Source: Microbacterium sp. CSI-V | GTDB lineage: Bacteria; Actinomycetota; Actinomycetes; Actinomycetales; Microbacteriaceae | Length of the DNA: 64,000 nt | Assembly: GCF_001984105.1 (NCBI RefSeq) | Contig: NZ_MTQM01000003.1 | Coordinates: 36,709 to 100,708 of the forward strand | Direction of reading: 5' to 3' | Part shown: positions 1-9,161 of the stretch, in pieces | Layout: each line of letters starts with the position of its first letter | Position numbering within the stretch: position 1 is the first letter of the stretch | Program-made: the position numbers and the translations under genes | Notes under the pieces: generated by a model | Databases searched by the model: none | The model's input: only the letters and a program-made list of their open reading frames with translations | What the model was told of the DNA's origin: nothing

Positions 1-2
1 TG

Positions 3-1292
3 TGCCTCATCCCAACGACGATCGGTGCACTGCTCTCTGCGATCGGCATAGCGGGCATGGACCGGCTCGTGCAGCGCAACGTGCTCGCCATGTCCGGACG
101 CGCCGTCGAAGCCGCCGGCGACGTGACCACCCTGCTGCTGGACAAGACCGGCACCATCACCTACGGCAACCGGCGCGCCAGCGAGTTCGTCCGGATGGAC
201 GGGGTGCGTGAGCAAGAACTGGTCCACGCTGCCGCCGTCTCGTCCCTCGCGGACCCGACACCGGAAGGCACCTCGATCGTCGACCTTGCCCGCGCCCAGG
301 GCGAGGACGTCGACACGAGCACCGCCGGCGAGATCGTCCCGTTCACCGCGCAGACCCGCATGTCCGGTCTCGACCTTCCCGACGGTGCTCAGATCCGCAA
401 GGGCGCCGGGTCCGCCGTCACCGCATGGTTGGAATCGGAGGGGAGGAGGTTGCCGTCCAGCGAGCTGGCCGAGCTCGAGGACCACACCGAACGCATCGCA
501 CAGTCCGGCGGCACCCCGCTGGTCGTCGCCGTGAAGGACCCCTCCGGCGAGGGCCGGGTGCTAGGTGTGGTCCACCTCAAGGACATCGTGAAGGAGGGAC
601 TCACCGGGCGGTTCGCAGAACTGCGTGCGATGGGCATCCGCACCGTGATGGTCACCGGCGACAACCCGCTCACCGCGGCCGCGATCGCACGGGAGGCGGG
701 CGTGGACGGCTTCCTCGCTGAGGCCACTCCGGAACAGAAGCTCGCCTACATCCGCAAGGAGCAGGAGGGCGGCAACCTCGTCGCGATGACCGGCGACGGC
801 ACGAACGACGCGCCCGCGCTCGCGCAGGCGGATGTCGGGGTGGCGATGAACACCGGCACGTCGGCCGCGAAGGAGGCCGGCAACATGGTCGACCTCGACT
901 CCGACCCGACCAAGCTCATCGACATCGTGCGCATCGGCAAGCAACTGCTCATCACCCGCGGGGCGCTGACCACGTTCTCGATCGCCAATGACATCGCGAA
1001 GTACTTCGCGATCATCCCGGCGATCTTCATGGGTGTGTTCCCGGGCCTGGCGGCGCTGAACATCATGGGGCTGCACTCCCCCGCCTCTGCGGTGCTCTCG
1101 GCGATCATCTTCAACGCGATCGTGATCATCGTCCTGGTCCCCCTCGCGCTGCGCGGCGTGAAGTACCGCGCGGCGAACGCATCCAAGATCCTCGGCCGAA
1201 ACCTGCTCGTCTACGGACTCGGCGGGATCATCACCCCCTTCATCGGCATCTGGCTCATCGACCTCGTCGTGCGCCTCATCCCCGGGTTCTGA
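3..1292 (+). CDS. kdpB: Potassium-transporting P-type ATPase subunit KdpB, C-terminal part
   Basis: KdpB is the ATP-hydrolysing subunit of the inner-membrane KdpFABC K+ pump. The reading frame is open from the window edge, so the N-terminus and first membrane segments are missing; 429 residues remain of a usual ~680-700. The visible part begins in a membrane segment ([17 protein letters not shown]). It is followed by the phosphorylation loop DKTGTIT, the nucleotide-binding domain, the hinge motif [11 protein letters not shown] and hydrophobic C-terminal segments. An apparent ATG at 57 is internal. kdpC follows after 29 bases. Identification is secure. Confidence 0.96.
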   Translation, partial: CLIPTTIGALLSAIGIAGMDRLVQRNVLAMSGRAVEAAGDVTTLLLDKTGTITYGNRRASEFVRMDGVREQELVHAAAVSSLADPTPEGTSIVDLARAQGEDVDTSTAGEIVPFTAQTRMSGLDLPDGAQIRKGAGSAVTAWLESEGRRLPSSELAELEDHTERIAQSGGTPLVVAVKDPSGEGRVLGVVHLKDIVKEGLTGRFAELRAMGIRTVMVTGDNPLTAAAIAREAGVDGFLAEATPEQKLAYIRKEQEGGNLVAMTGDGTNDAPALAQADVGVAMNTGTSAAKEAGNMVDLDSDPTKLIDIVRIGKQLLITRGALTTFSIANDIAKYFAIIPAIFMGVFPGLAALNIMGLHSPASAVLSAIIFNAIVIIVLVPLALRGVKYRAANASKILGRNLLVYGLGGIITPFIGIWLIDLVVRLIPGF

Positions 1293-1321
1293 CCCGGGAT
1301 CGTCAAGGAGACAACACGTTC

Positions 1322-1936
1322 ATGAACACCGCTACCCGCAGCACCGGCCGCAGCCTCTGGGTCGCCACCCGTGCCCTCCTGCTGTTCACCGTGGTGCTCG
1401 GCATCGGCTACACCCTGCTGATCACCGCGGTCGGTCAACTCGCCTTCCCTGCACAAGCCAACGGAAGCCTCGTCCGGAACGCTGAAGGCGAGGTCGTCGG
1501 GTCGTCTTTGATCGGCCAGAACTTCACCGCCGCTGACGGTGAGCCGCTACCGGAGTACTTCCAGCCCCGGCCCTCCGCAGCCGGCGACGGCTACGACGGA
1601 GGCGCGTCCTCAGGTTCCAACTGGGGTCCCGAGAACGAGGACCTGATCGCGGCGATCGAGGAACGCAAGGCACAGATCGCCGAGTTCAACGGAGTCTCTC
1701 CCGATGAGATCCCCGCGGACGCGGTCACCGCATCCAGTTCCGGACTCGACCCGCACATCAGCCCCCAGTACGCACAGCTGCAGGTGCAGCGCGTCTCCGA
1801 CGCGCGGGGCCTGACCGTAGACCAGGTGCAAGGCATCCTCGACGAGCACGCCCAAGGTCGAGACCTCGGATACTTGGGAGAACCGACAGTCAACGTCGTG
1901 GAACTTAACCTGGCGCTAGACCAGTTGGAGGACTGA
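1322..1936 (+). CDS. kdpC: Potassium-transporting ATPase subunit KdpC
   Basis: KdpC is the small accessory subunit that stabilises the KdpFABC complex and raises its ATP affinity. The 204-residue protein has one N-terminal membrane segment (about residues 14-36) and an exported domain with the family motifs SLIGQNF, YFQPRPS and SGSNWGPEN. A later block reads DPHISP and ends in GEPTVNVVELNLALD. An AAGGAG sequence lies about 12 bases before the ATG. It sits between kdpB and kdpD (3 bases to kdpD), so transporter and sensor are cotranscribed. Confidence 0.97.
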   Translation: MNTATRSTGRSLWVATRALLLFTVVLGIGYTLLITAVGQLAFPAQANGSLVRNAEGEVVGSSLIGQNFTAADGEPLPEYFQPRPSAAGDGYDGGASSGSNWGPENEDLIAAIEERKAQIAEFNGVSPDEIPADAVTASSSGLDPHISPQYAQLQVQRVSDARGLTVDQVQGILDEHAQGRDLGYLGEPTVNVVELNLALDQLED

Positions 1937-1939
1937 CAG

Positions 1940-4450
1940 ATGAGCACACGGGGGCGGCTTCGCGTACTCCTCGGCGCCGCCCCCGGCGTCGGCAAGACCT
2001 ACACCATGCTCGAGGAGGGCAGACGCCTTCTCAGCGAAGGCAAAGACGTGGTCGTCGCGGTCGTGGAAACCCACGGGCGCGCCGCCACGTCCGCGATGAC
2101 CGAAGGCTTGGAGATCCTCCCCCGCCGCGTCGTCTCCCACCGTGGCGTCGAGCTCACCGAGATGGACATCGACGCCACCCTCGCACGCAACCCGGCTGTC
2201 GCTCTCGTTGATGAGCTCGCCCACACCAACGCTCCCGGATCCCGCAACGAAAAGCGGTGGCAAGACGTCCACGAACTGCTGGACGCAGGCATCGACGTCA
2301 TCTCCACCGTCAACATCCAACACATCGAATCTCTCAACGACGTCGTCGAAAAGATCACCCGAGTACCCCAACGAGAGACCATCCCCGACCGCATCCTCCG
2401 CGAAGCCGACCAGGTCGAAGTCATCGACCTCGCCCCGCAGGCCCTGCGAGACCGCCTCGCAAGCGGCGTCGTCTACCCCGCCGAACGCATCGACGCCGCC
2501 CTGTCCAACTACTTCCGGCTCGGTAACCTGACCGCGCTGCGCGAACTCGCACTGCTGTGGCTCGCCGACGAGGTCGATCAGGCGCTGAAAAGCTACCGCA
2601 ACGAGCACGGTATTGACAGCCAATGGGAGGCCCGGGAACGCGTGGTGGTCGCCCTGACCGGCGGACCCGAAGGTGAAACCCTTCTCCGCCGCGGCGCCCG
2701 TATCGCCGCCCGCTCCGCCGGCGGAGAGCTGATCGCGGTGCACGTGACCAGCCAGGACGGACTGCGCACCTCCAGCCCCACCGCGTTAGCGGCGCAACGC
2801 TCCCTCGTTGACAAGCTCGGCGGTACGTATCACCAGGTCATCGGGGACGACATCCCCCACTCGCTCGTCGAGTTCGCCCGGTCCCTCAACGCGACACAAC
2901 TCGTGATCGGCGTCAGCCGCCGCAGCCGGCTCAGCGCGGCGCTCACCGGCCCCGGTATCGGTGCCACGGTCATCCGCGAGTCCGGCGACATCGACGTGCA
3001 CATCGTCACCCACTCCGCCGCCGGCGGACGCCTCGCCCTGCCCCGCAGCGGCGGCGCGCTGACCATGAAACGCCGCATCGCCGGGATGATCCTCGCCCTG
3101 ATCGGCGGCCCCGCTCTCACCTGGCTGCTCGCGACCTTCCGCAGCCCCGAGTCCATCACCAGCGATGTGCTCAGCTACCAGCTGCTCGTCGTCATCGTCG
3201 CTCTCGTCGGAGGGATCTGGCCCGCCCTGTTCGCTGCCGTGCTGTCCGGGCTCACCCTGGACTTCTTCTTCATCGAACCGTTCTACACCGTCACCATCGA
3301 CGATCCCCTCCATCTTCTTGCACTCACCCTGTACGTCACCATCGCAGTGCTGGTCAGCTTCATCGTCGACCGCGCAGCTCGACAGACACGCGTCGCACGT
3401 CGCGCTGCCGCCGAATCCGAACTCATCCAAACCATCGCCGGAAGTGTCCTGCGAGGACAGAACGCCATCGAGGCGCTCGTGGAGCGCACCCGCGAAGCGT
3501 TCGCCTTGGCTGGCGTGCGACTGCGCGAAGGGGACACGGTGCTGGTAACATCCGGCGAACCCCTCGCCGACGGCCGATACTCGACCGTCCCAGTAAGCAA
3601 ACGCACCGTGCTCGAACTGCACGGCCCTGACCTCCCAGCCCGCGAACAACGCCTCCTGACCGTCGTCGCCGCGCAAATCGCCGTCGCGCTCGAACACCGT
3701 GAGCTCACCGAGACTGCCAGCGGCATCGCCCCACTCGCCGCCTCCGACAAGATTCGCACTGCCCTACTGTCCGCACTCAGCCACGACCTCCGCCGGCCAC
3801 TAGCCGCCGCGACCGCCGCCGTCAGCGGCCTCCAAGCCGCCGGAGACTCCCTCACCCCTGCCGATATGGCTGAGTTGGTCACCACCGCCGGCGAAAGCCT
3901 CACCACCCTCTCCGTCCTCGTCACCGACCTTCTCGACGTCAGCCGTCTTCAAGCCGGGGTCCTCGCCATCCTCCCCACCCACGTCGACGCCGCCGACGTC
4001 ATCGTCCCCGCGCTCGATGAGCTCGGCCTCGGACCCGACGAGCTCGAGCTGGACCTCAACCCCGAGATCCCCCTAGTCTCCGCCGACCCAGGCCTGCTGC
4101 AACGCGTCGTCGTCAACCTCCTCGCCAACGCCACGCGCCACTCCCCAGACGACTCCAAGGTCCGGATCACCACCAGCTCCTTAGACGACATCGTCGAGAT
4201 CCGCGTCATCGACCACGGCCCTGGAATCCCACCCGACCGCATCGACGACGTCTTCGTTCCCTTCCAACGCCTCGGCGACACCGACAACACCAGCGGCCTC
4301 GGCCTCGGCCTCGCGCTCTCCAAAGGGTTCGTCGAGGGCATGGGCGGCACCCTCACCCCCGAAGACACGCCCGGCGGCGGACTCACCATGGTCGTCGCTC
4401 TCCCCACCCACAACAGCACCACAGCCCAGCCAGAGGACACCCCGTCATGA
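1940..4450 (+). CDS. kdpD: Osmosensitive K+ channel sensor histidine kinase KdpD
   Basis: KdpD senses low K+ or osmotic stress and phosphorylates KdpE to induce kdp. The 836-residue protein has the N-terminal KdpD domain with Walker A (GAAPGVGKT, residues 12-20), a universal-stress-like domain and a membrane block of about four segments (roughly 385-490). A GAF-like region, the HisKA motif SALSHDLRRPL with phosphorylatable H615, and an HATPase domain (NLLANATRH, GLGLALSKG) follow. The stop overlaps the kdpE start (ATGA). Length and order are typical of the family. Confidence 0.97.
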   Translation: MSTRGRLRVLLGAAPGVGKTYTMLEEGRRLLSEGKDVVVAVVETHGRAATSAMTEGLEILPRRVVSHRGVELTEMDIDATLARNPAVALVDELAHTNAPGSRNEKRWQDVHELLDAGIDVISTVNIQHIESLNDVVEKITRVPQRETIPDRILREADQVEVIDLAPQALRDRLASGVVYPAERIDAALSNYFRLGNLTALRELALLWLADEVDQALKSYRNEHGIDSQWEARERVVVALTGGPEGETLLRRGARIAARSAGGELIAVHVTSQDGLRTSSPTALAAQRSLVDKLGGTYHQVIGDDIPHSLVEFARSLNATQLVIGVSRRSRLSAALTGPGIGATVIRESGDIDVHIVTHSAAGGRLALPRSGGALTMKRRIAGMILALIGGPALTWLLATFRSPESITSDVLSYQLLVVIVALVGGIWPALFAAVLSGLTLDFFFIEPFYTVTIDDPLHLLALTLYVTIAVLVSFIVDRAARQTRVARRAAAESELIQTIAGSVLRGQNAIEALVERTREAFALAGVRLREGDTVLVTSGEPLADGRYSTVPVSKRTVLELHGPDLPAREQRLLTVVAAQIAVALEHRELTETASGIAPLAASDKIRTALLSALSHDLRRPLAAATAAVSGLQAAGDSLTPADMAELVTTAGESLTTLSVLVTDLLDVSRLQAGVLAILPTHVDAADVIVPALDELGLGPDELELDLNPEIPLVSADPGLLQRVVVNLLANATRHSPDDSKVRITTSSLDDIVEIRVIDHGPGIPPDRIDDVFVPFQRLGDTDNTSGLGLGLALSKGFVEGMGGTLTPEDTPGGGLTMVVALPTHNSTTAQPEDTPS

Positions 4451-5190
4451 AGATCCTGATCGCCGACGACGACCCTCAGATCCTCCGAGCCCTTCGCATC
4501 ACCCTGACCGCCAAAGGGTACGAAATCATCACCGCGACCAACGGCGCCGAAGCCATCAGCGCCGCTATCGACCACAAGCCCGACATCTACCTCCTCGACC
4601 TCGGCATGCCCGAACTCGACGGCATCGACGTCATCCACGGCATCCGCGGCTGGTCAGAATCCCCCATCCTCGTCGTCTCCGGCCGCACCGGCGCCGCCGA
4701 CAAAGTGGACGCCCTCGACGCGGGCGCCGACGACTACGTCACTAAACCCTTCTCCGTCGAAGAACTCCTCGCCCGCATCCGAGCCCTCACCCGCCGCCTC
4801 TCCCCACACGACAGCAACCCCGCTGTCCACCTCGGCGACATCGTCATCGACCTCGCCGCCCGAAGCGCCACACGGACCCGTGACGGACACGACGCGCCGA
4901 TCCGCCTGACCCCGACCGAATGGCAGGTCATCGAGATCCTCATCCGCAACACCGGCAACCTCGTCACCAGGCAAACCCTGCTCACCAGCATCTGGGGCAC
5001 CGAGCACGCCACCGACACCGGCTACCTCCGCCTCTACGTGTCTCAACTGCGCAAGAAGCTCGAGCCCGAACCCTCCCACCCGCGCTACCTCATCACCGAA
5101 GCAGGCATGGGCTACCGCCTCCACATCGACAGACCCAACACCGCGGCCGCGATAACGGCCGAAGACACCACGCCGCCGCTCAACCCCTGA
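4447..5190 (+). CDS. kdpE: KDP operon response regulator KdpE
   Basis: KdpE is an OmpR-type response regulator that activates kdp transcription after phosphorylation by KdpD. The receiver domain has acidic residues 7-9, phospho-acceptor D51 (LLDLGMP) and K100 (VTKPFS). The C-terminal winged helix carries LTPTEWQVIEILIRN and ends near GMGYRLH. The 247-residue length is usual, with a slightly long Ala/Thr tail. It ends the kdp operon. The next gene, nhaA, converges on it with 169 bases between; I see no convincing gene in that gap. Confidence 0.97.
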   Translation: MKILIADDDPQILRALRITLTAKGYEIITATNGAEAISAAIDHKPDIYLLDLGMPELDGIDVIHGIRGWSESPILVVSGRTGAADKVDALDAGADDYVTKPFSVEELLARIRALTRRLSPHDSNPAVHLGDIVIDLAARSATRTRDGHDAPIRLTPTEWQVIEILIRNTGNLVTRQTLLTSIWGTEHATDTGYLRLYVSQLRKKLEPEPSHPRYLITEAGMGYRLHIDRPNTAAAITAEDTTPPLNP

Positions 5191-5359
5191 TCGGAATACC
5201 CGACACGTCGCCCCCGGACATCCGCTAGGAGACCAGGTCAGGAGGACGACACCGTGCTCACAGTCCGCGCCACCGCACCCCACACGGGTGATGGGGCGTA
5301 TACGCGCGACCCTCGCCGATGACCCCGGGGAGCTTCTCAAGTCGCTCGGCGCACTCGAG

Positions 5360-6703
5360 TTACGGCCGATCGTAGACGTCAGGGATGCCGTCGTTGTCGG
5401 TGTCTTCCGCGTCGTTCTGGGCGATCTTGCGGTAGCGGCGGTTCCGGCTGGCGAGCAGGGCCGAGGCGATCACGGCCGCGACGACGGAGGCGAGCAGGAT
5501 CGCGACCTTGGCGTGGTCGTGGTGCGGGTCGGTCGCGGTGAAGCTGAGTTCGGTGACCAGGAGCGACACCGTGAACCCGATCCCGGCGAGCAGGCCGACG
5601 CCGGTGATGTCGACCCACCTCAGCGAGGGGTCAAGTCGGATGCCGCGGACTCGGGTGGTCAGCCAGGTCGCCAGGACGATGCCGACCGGCTTCCCGACGA
5701 CCAGTGCGGCGATGATCCCGATGGTCACCGGGTCGGTGAGCGCGGAGAGGAAGCCCTCCGCCCCGCCGATGGCGACCCCTGCGGAGAAGAATGCGAACAC
5801 CGGTACGGCGAACCCGGCGGAGAGCGGGCGGAAACGGTGCTCGAACTCCTCCGCGAGACCTGGTTCGGTGTCGGGCACCTGGTCGCGGCGGCGGTGAATG
5901 ACGGGGATGGTGAAGCCGAGCAGCACGCCGGCGATGGTGGCGTGGATGCCGGAGGCGTGGACGAATGCCCACGCGACCACGCCGATGGGCAGCAGGATCA
6001 GCCATGCGGCGGCGGGCTTGAGGTGGAAGAACTGCCGGTACCGCTGCGCGAGTACGGCGTACACGGCGATCGTGAGCAGGCCCATCAGCAGCGGCACGAT
6101 GGCGATCGTCTCGGTGTAGAAGATCGCGATGATGCTGATCGCGATGAGATCGTCGACGACGGCGAGGGTGAGCAGGAAGATCCGCAGCGGGCCCGGCAAG
6201 TGAGAGCCGATGAGCGCGAGAACGGCGACCGCGAACGCGATGTCGGTCGCGGTCGGTATCGCCCATCCGCGCAGGAGACCGGGAGTCTGGGCGACGATGG
6301 CCACGTAGACCAGGGCGGGGATGATCACGCCGCCGGCCGCGGCGACGACCGGGACGATCGCGGTGCTGAAGCGGCGCAGGTCGCCGGCGACGAACTCGCG
6401 TTTGAGCTCGAGGCCGATGAGGAAGAAGAAGATCGCCAGCAGCCCGTCGGCGGCCCACGCGCCCAGACTGAGCTGCAGATGCCACGGCTCGTAGCCGACC
6501 TCGAGGTCGCGGAGGGTGAAGTAGGCCTCTGCCCAGGGCGAGTTGGCCCACAGGATGCCGATCGCGGCCATGAGCACGAGAAGCCCGCCGCCGACGGTCT
6601 CCTTGCGTAGCAGTGTGCCGATGCGCAGCGCTTCGGCGTAGCTGCCGCGGAGAGGGAACTGCGCACTCGCGGGAGTGTTCCGGGCAGGGTCGGGAGAGGT
6701 CAT
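5360..6703 (-). CDS. nhaA: Na+/H+ antiporter NhaA with a calcium-loop-like tail
   Basis: NhaA exchanges cytoplasmic Na+ (or Li+) for external H+ across the inner membrane. The 447-residue protein shows the essential TM5 aspartate pair D184-D185 (AVVDDLIA), the TM4 unwound-helix motif TATDIAF (D154) and about twelve membrane segments. I chose the ATG at 6703 because the upstream frame extension lacks family similarity and runs through the promoter region. The last residues read DTDNDGIPD, an EF-like or thrombospondin-type-3 DxDxDGxxD loop that E. coli NhaA lacks. It is divergent from trkH, suggesting joint cation homeostasis. Confidence 0.93.
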   Translation of the reverse strand: MTSPDPARNTPASAQFPLRGSYAEALRIGTLLRKETVGGGLLVLMAAIGILWANSPWAEAYFTLRDLEVGYEPWHLQLSLGAWAADGLLAIFFFLIGLELKREFVAGDLRRFSTAIVPVVAAAGGVIIPALVYVAIVAQTPGLLRGWAIPTATDIAFAVAVLALIGSHLPGPLRIFLLTLAVVDDLIAISIIAIFYTETIAIVPLLMGLLTIAVYAVLAQRYRQFFHLKPAAAWLILLPIGVVAWAFVHASGIHATIAGVLLGFTIPVIHRRRDQVPDTEPGLAEEFEHRFRPLSAGFAVPVFAFFSAGVAIGGAEGFLSALTDPVTIGIIAALVVGKPVGIVLATWLTTRVRGIRLDPSLRWVDITGVGLLAGIGFTVSLLVTELSFTATDPHHDHAKVAILLASVVAAVIASALLASRNRRYRKIAQNDAEDTDNDGIPDVYDRP

Positions 6704-6847
6704 AGGCGGTTCCGATCGGGTCGACGAAGGACGGTGTCGACCAGGCTTCCCGACGCGCCTCCCCCAGCCTACAAGAGGCCGCATGGAGGTGCCCTGGCAG
6801 GTCTTCAGAACATCCTCGGCGGTCCAAAACCCCGCGGCATGGAGGGG

Positions 6848-6870
6848 GTTCGGATCAGCCGAACTATGCT
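6848..6870 (+). promoter_or_regulatory. Inverted repeat and -10-like box before trkH
   Basis: GTTCGG (6848-6853) and CCGAAC (6859-6864) form a perfect 6-bp inverted repeat with a 5-bp spacer. A -10-like TATGCT follows directly at 6865-6870. The arrangement looks like an operator over a promoter for the rightward trkH transcript. No convincing -35 box was seen. Confidence 0.35.
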
Positions 6871-6871
6871 T

Positions 6872-6940
6872 GTCGCCGGAGTGCCGGGAAGCCTGGTCGG
6901 CGGCGACCCTCGGGTCGTCTGATCTGATGAGGAGACCCCG
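6872..6940 (+). promoter_or_regulatory. Candidate structured leader RNA of trkH
   Basis: GTCGCCG (6872-6878) can pair with CGGCGAC (6901-6907), enclosing the purine-rich stretch GCCGGGAAGCCTGG. A small ACCC/GGGT hairpin follows, then the GAGGAG ribosome-binding site (about 6929-6934). This is a compact fold directly upstream of a K+ transporter, where ion- or c-di-AMP-responsive leaders are known. I could not match it to the ydaO consensus and give it no family name. The proposed -10 box would place the RNA start very near the first stem arm, which weakens the case. Confidence 0.35.
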
Positions 6941-8335
6941 GTGGCGCGAGACCGCGGTATGCGATGGTTGCCCGAGACGGTGCTGCGGCCGGGTCGCTAT
7001 CTCCGCGACCTGGCGAAGCGGTCGCCGTCGCGGATGGCGGTGCTGATCTTTTTTCTCGCCGCCGTGCTGTTCTCCGGCCTGCTCACGCTGCCGGTCTCCT
7101 CTGCAGATGGGCGCGCCGCGCCGCTGCAGGATGCCGTGTTCACCGCCACCTCCGCCGTCACCGTCACCGGGCTGACCAGTGTCGATACCGCCACACAGTG
7201 GTCCTTCTTCGGGCAGGTCGTGATCCTGCTCGCGATCCAGGCCGGCGGGCTGGGGATCGTGACGATCGCGCTGCTGCTGATGAGGGCCGTCACCCGCCAC
7301 CTCGGGGTGCGAGGGAAGCTGTTCGCGCAGCAGAGCATCGGCGGCGCCTCCAAGCTCGGCGAGGTCGGGCAACTGCTGCGCATCGTCGTGGTCACGACCC
7401 TGACCATCGAAGCGATCCTGGTCCTCGCGCTAGTCCCCCGGTTCGTGATGATCGAGGAACACTGGTGGGAGGGGCTGTGGAATGCCCTGTTCTATGGCAT
7501 CTCGGCGTTCAACAACGCCGGGTTCTCCATCCACGAAGGCGGGCTCGCCCCGTTCGACGGCGACCTGTGGATCCTGGTCCCGATCATGATCGGAGTGTTC
7601 GTCGGCAGCTTCGGATTTCCAGTGTTCCTCACTCTCATCATCCACAAGTGGCACCGGCGCAAGTGGAGCCTGCACACCAAACTCACCCTCACCACGACCA
7701 CCATCCTGCTCGCGGTCGGCGCGCTCGCGTGGGGTCTGCTCGAGTGGGGTAACGACCGCACCATCGGCCACCTGAACCCCGCCGAGAAAGCGTTCCACGC
7801 GCTGTTCGCCTCGGTCATGATGCGCTCTGGCGGGTTCGCGCTCACCGACACGAACGAGTCCACCCCGATCACCTTGCTCGTCTCCGACGCGCTGATGTTC
7901 GTCGGCGGCGGCTCGGCGTCCACCGCCGGCGGCATCAAGGTCGCCACCCTCGCGGTGCTGTTCCTCGGCATCATCGCCGAAGCACGCGGCGACCGGCACG
8001 TCATCGCGGCAGGACGCCACATCCCCGACGGCTCGCTCCGCCTCGCGATCAGCGTCACCTTCCTCGGCGCCACCCTGGTGCTCGTCGCCACCGGGCTGGT
8101 GATGACCGTCAGCACCGCGCCGCTGGACCGGATCCTGTTCGAGGTGATCTCCGCGTTCGCGACCTGCGGACTCTCGGTCGGCCTGTCCGCCGAGCTCGAG
8201 CCGTTCGGGAAGTACGTGCTCAGCCTGCTCATGCTCGCCGGCCGCATCGGCCCCATCGGCTTGGCCGCCGCCCTGGCGCTACGGCAACGGAACCTGCTCT
8301 ACACCCTCCCCGAGGAACGCCCCATCATCGGCTGA
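6941..8335 (+). CDS. TrkH/KtrB-family potassium uptake protein
   Basis: This is the membrane channel-like subunit of a Trk/Ktr K+ uptake system, which works with a KtrA/TrkA RCK protein. The 464-residue protein contains the four pore loops with selectivity glycines: AVTVTGLTS, FNNAGFS, MMRSGGFAL and FATCGLSVG. The GTG start at 6941 is set by GAGGAG seven bases upstream. No RCK gene is adjacent; the likely partner is the ktrA at 12.8-13.5 kb. It is paralogous to the second ktrB at 13.5-14.9 kb, and both end in a similar RxLLYxLPxERPIIG motif. Confidence 0.93.
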   Translation: MARDRGMRWLPETVLRPGRYLRDLAKRSPSRMAVLIFFLAAVLFSGLLTLPVSSADGRAAPLQDAVFTATSAVTVTGLTSVDTATQWSFFGQVVILLAIQAGGLGIVTIALLLMRAVTRHLGVRGKLFAQQSIGGASKLGEVGQLLRIVVVTTLTIEAILVLALVPRFVMIEEHWWEGLWNALFYGISAFNNAGFSIHEGGLAPFDGDLWILVPIMIGVFVGSFGFPVFLTLIIHKWHRRKWSLHTKLTLTTTTILLAVGALAWGLLEWGNDRTIGHLNPAEKAFHALFASVMMRSGGFALTDTNESTPITLLVSDALMFVGGGSASTAGGIKVATLAVLFLGIIAEARGDRHVIAAGRHIPDGSLRLAISVTFLGATLVLVATGLVMTVSTAPLDRILFEVISAFATCGLSVGLSAELEPFGKYVLSLLMLAGRIGPIGLAAALALRQRNLLYTLPEERPIIG

Positions 8336-8368
8336 ACCCCGGAGGCCTTGTCGCGGGTGAGAGGCTGG

Positions 8369-8887
8369 TCAGTAGTAGTCGGCCATTGTGGCACGCGCGA
8401 TCGAAGTGCCGCGGATATCCGCCCACGTCAGCGCCGCCGCCGAGTAAGCACCGGCCCGGCCACTGATCCGCTCCATGATCCGATCCGCCAGAACCGTCGT
8501 GTCGTCGCACTCGGTCACATCGAGCAGGGTCACATCGACGTAGCGGGCGGCGCTGCGCTCCAGCATCGCGTGCGCCCGCAGGGCGGCACCGTCGGCGGCT
8601 CCCTGAACGCGGCTCGGGTCCAGGCCCCGAGGGATCTGGTAGGCGATCAGCAGGTGGATCGCTCCGGGATACCGGCGCGCCGCTTCGGCCCACCGGGTCA
8701 CCTGTCGCTTCAGTTCCGCCCGCACCTCTCGTGCAGACCGGGCGCCCGTCAGGTCCACCCCGACGACCAGCCCACGCACGCCGCCGCGTGGCTCCAGGTC
8801 CTCGTCGGAGTCGATCACGCCGCGGTGCGGGGTCAGCTGGCGTAGGGAATCGAGATGGTCGCCCAGGGCGACGACGGTGTGTGTCAC
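8369..8887 (-). CDS. Hypothetical protein of the ion-transport island
   Basis: This is a 172-residue soluble protein I do not recognise. The GTG start at 8887 follows a GGAG sequence about six bases away; a longer frame to 9010 has no better signal. The middle has a beta-strand-like GLVVGVDLTGAR segment, then amphipathic helices and LLIAYQIPRGLDP, suggesting an alpha/beta fold. No membrane segment or signal peptide is seen. It is convergent with trkH (33 bases between ends) and divergent from the TetR gene. Confidence 0.6.
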   Translation of the reverse strand: MTHTVVALGDHLDSLRQLTPHRGVIDSDEDLEPRGGVRGLVVGVDLTGARSAREVRAELKRQVTRWAEAARRYPGAIHLLIAYQIPRGLDPSRVQGAADGAALRAHAMLERSAARYVDVTLLDVTECDDTTVLADRIMERISGRAGAYSAAALTWADIRGTSIARATMADYY

Positions 8888-9114
8888 CGCTTCTCCGTCT
8901 GTTCGGTGTGCCGGAGCGGTCGCGCGACCGCTGCCGACCAGACTTCCCGGCTCACCGTGACCCCGGAGGGGGATCCACGACACCCTACCCGCAGCGGGCG
9001 CGAGAAACACCGCGCCACGGCTGTGCTGTGAGAAGAAGCCTGCGTTGTGCGACCCGGCCCGCCAAGGCCGGGTGCGGCGTTCCGCAACGAAACCCCGCAG
9101 CTGGACGACATCAC

Positions 9115-9161
9115 TGGACAGATTGGTGAACGCATGATTAGTATGCTGAACGTGAGTTCAG
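9115..9161 (+). promoter_or_regulatory. Promoter and palindromic operator of the first TetR-ABC module
   Basis: TGGACA (9115-9120) and TAGTAT (9139-9144), 18 bases apart, form a good sigma-70-type promoter. Directly after the -10 lies a perfect palindrome, CTGAAC-GTGA-GTTCAG (9146-9161), in the position expected for a TetR operator. The GTG at 9152 inside the palindrome lies seven bases after the -10, so a leaderless start is plausible. Autoregulation by the downstream TetR protein is inferred. Confidence 0.7.

Noticed and set aside
5252..5320. Short GTG frame of 22 codons between kdpE and nhaA with GGAGG upstream
   Set aside because: Too short, no recognisable peptide, and it lies between two convergent genes.
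5288..6610. 440-codon plus-strand open frame antisense to nhaA
   Set aside because: Asp/Gly/Arg-rich translation without any family pattern; the minus strand encodes a clear NhaA.
6872..6940. ydaO-type c-di-AMP riboswitch before trkH
   Set aside because: The foldable leader is too short and the conserved ydaO sequence blocks were not seen; kept only as an unnamed leader.
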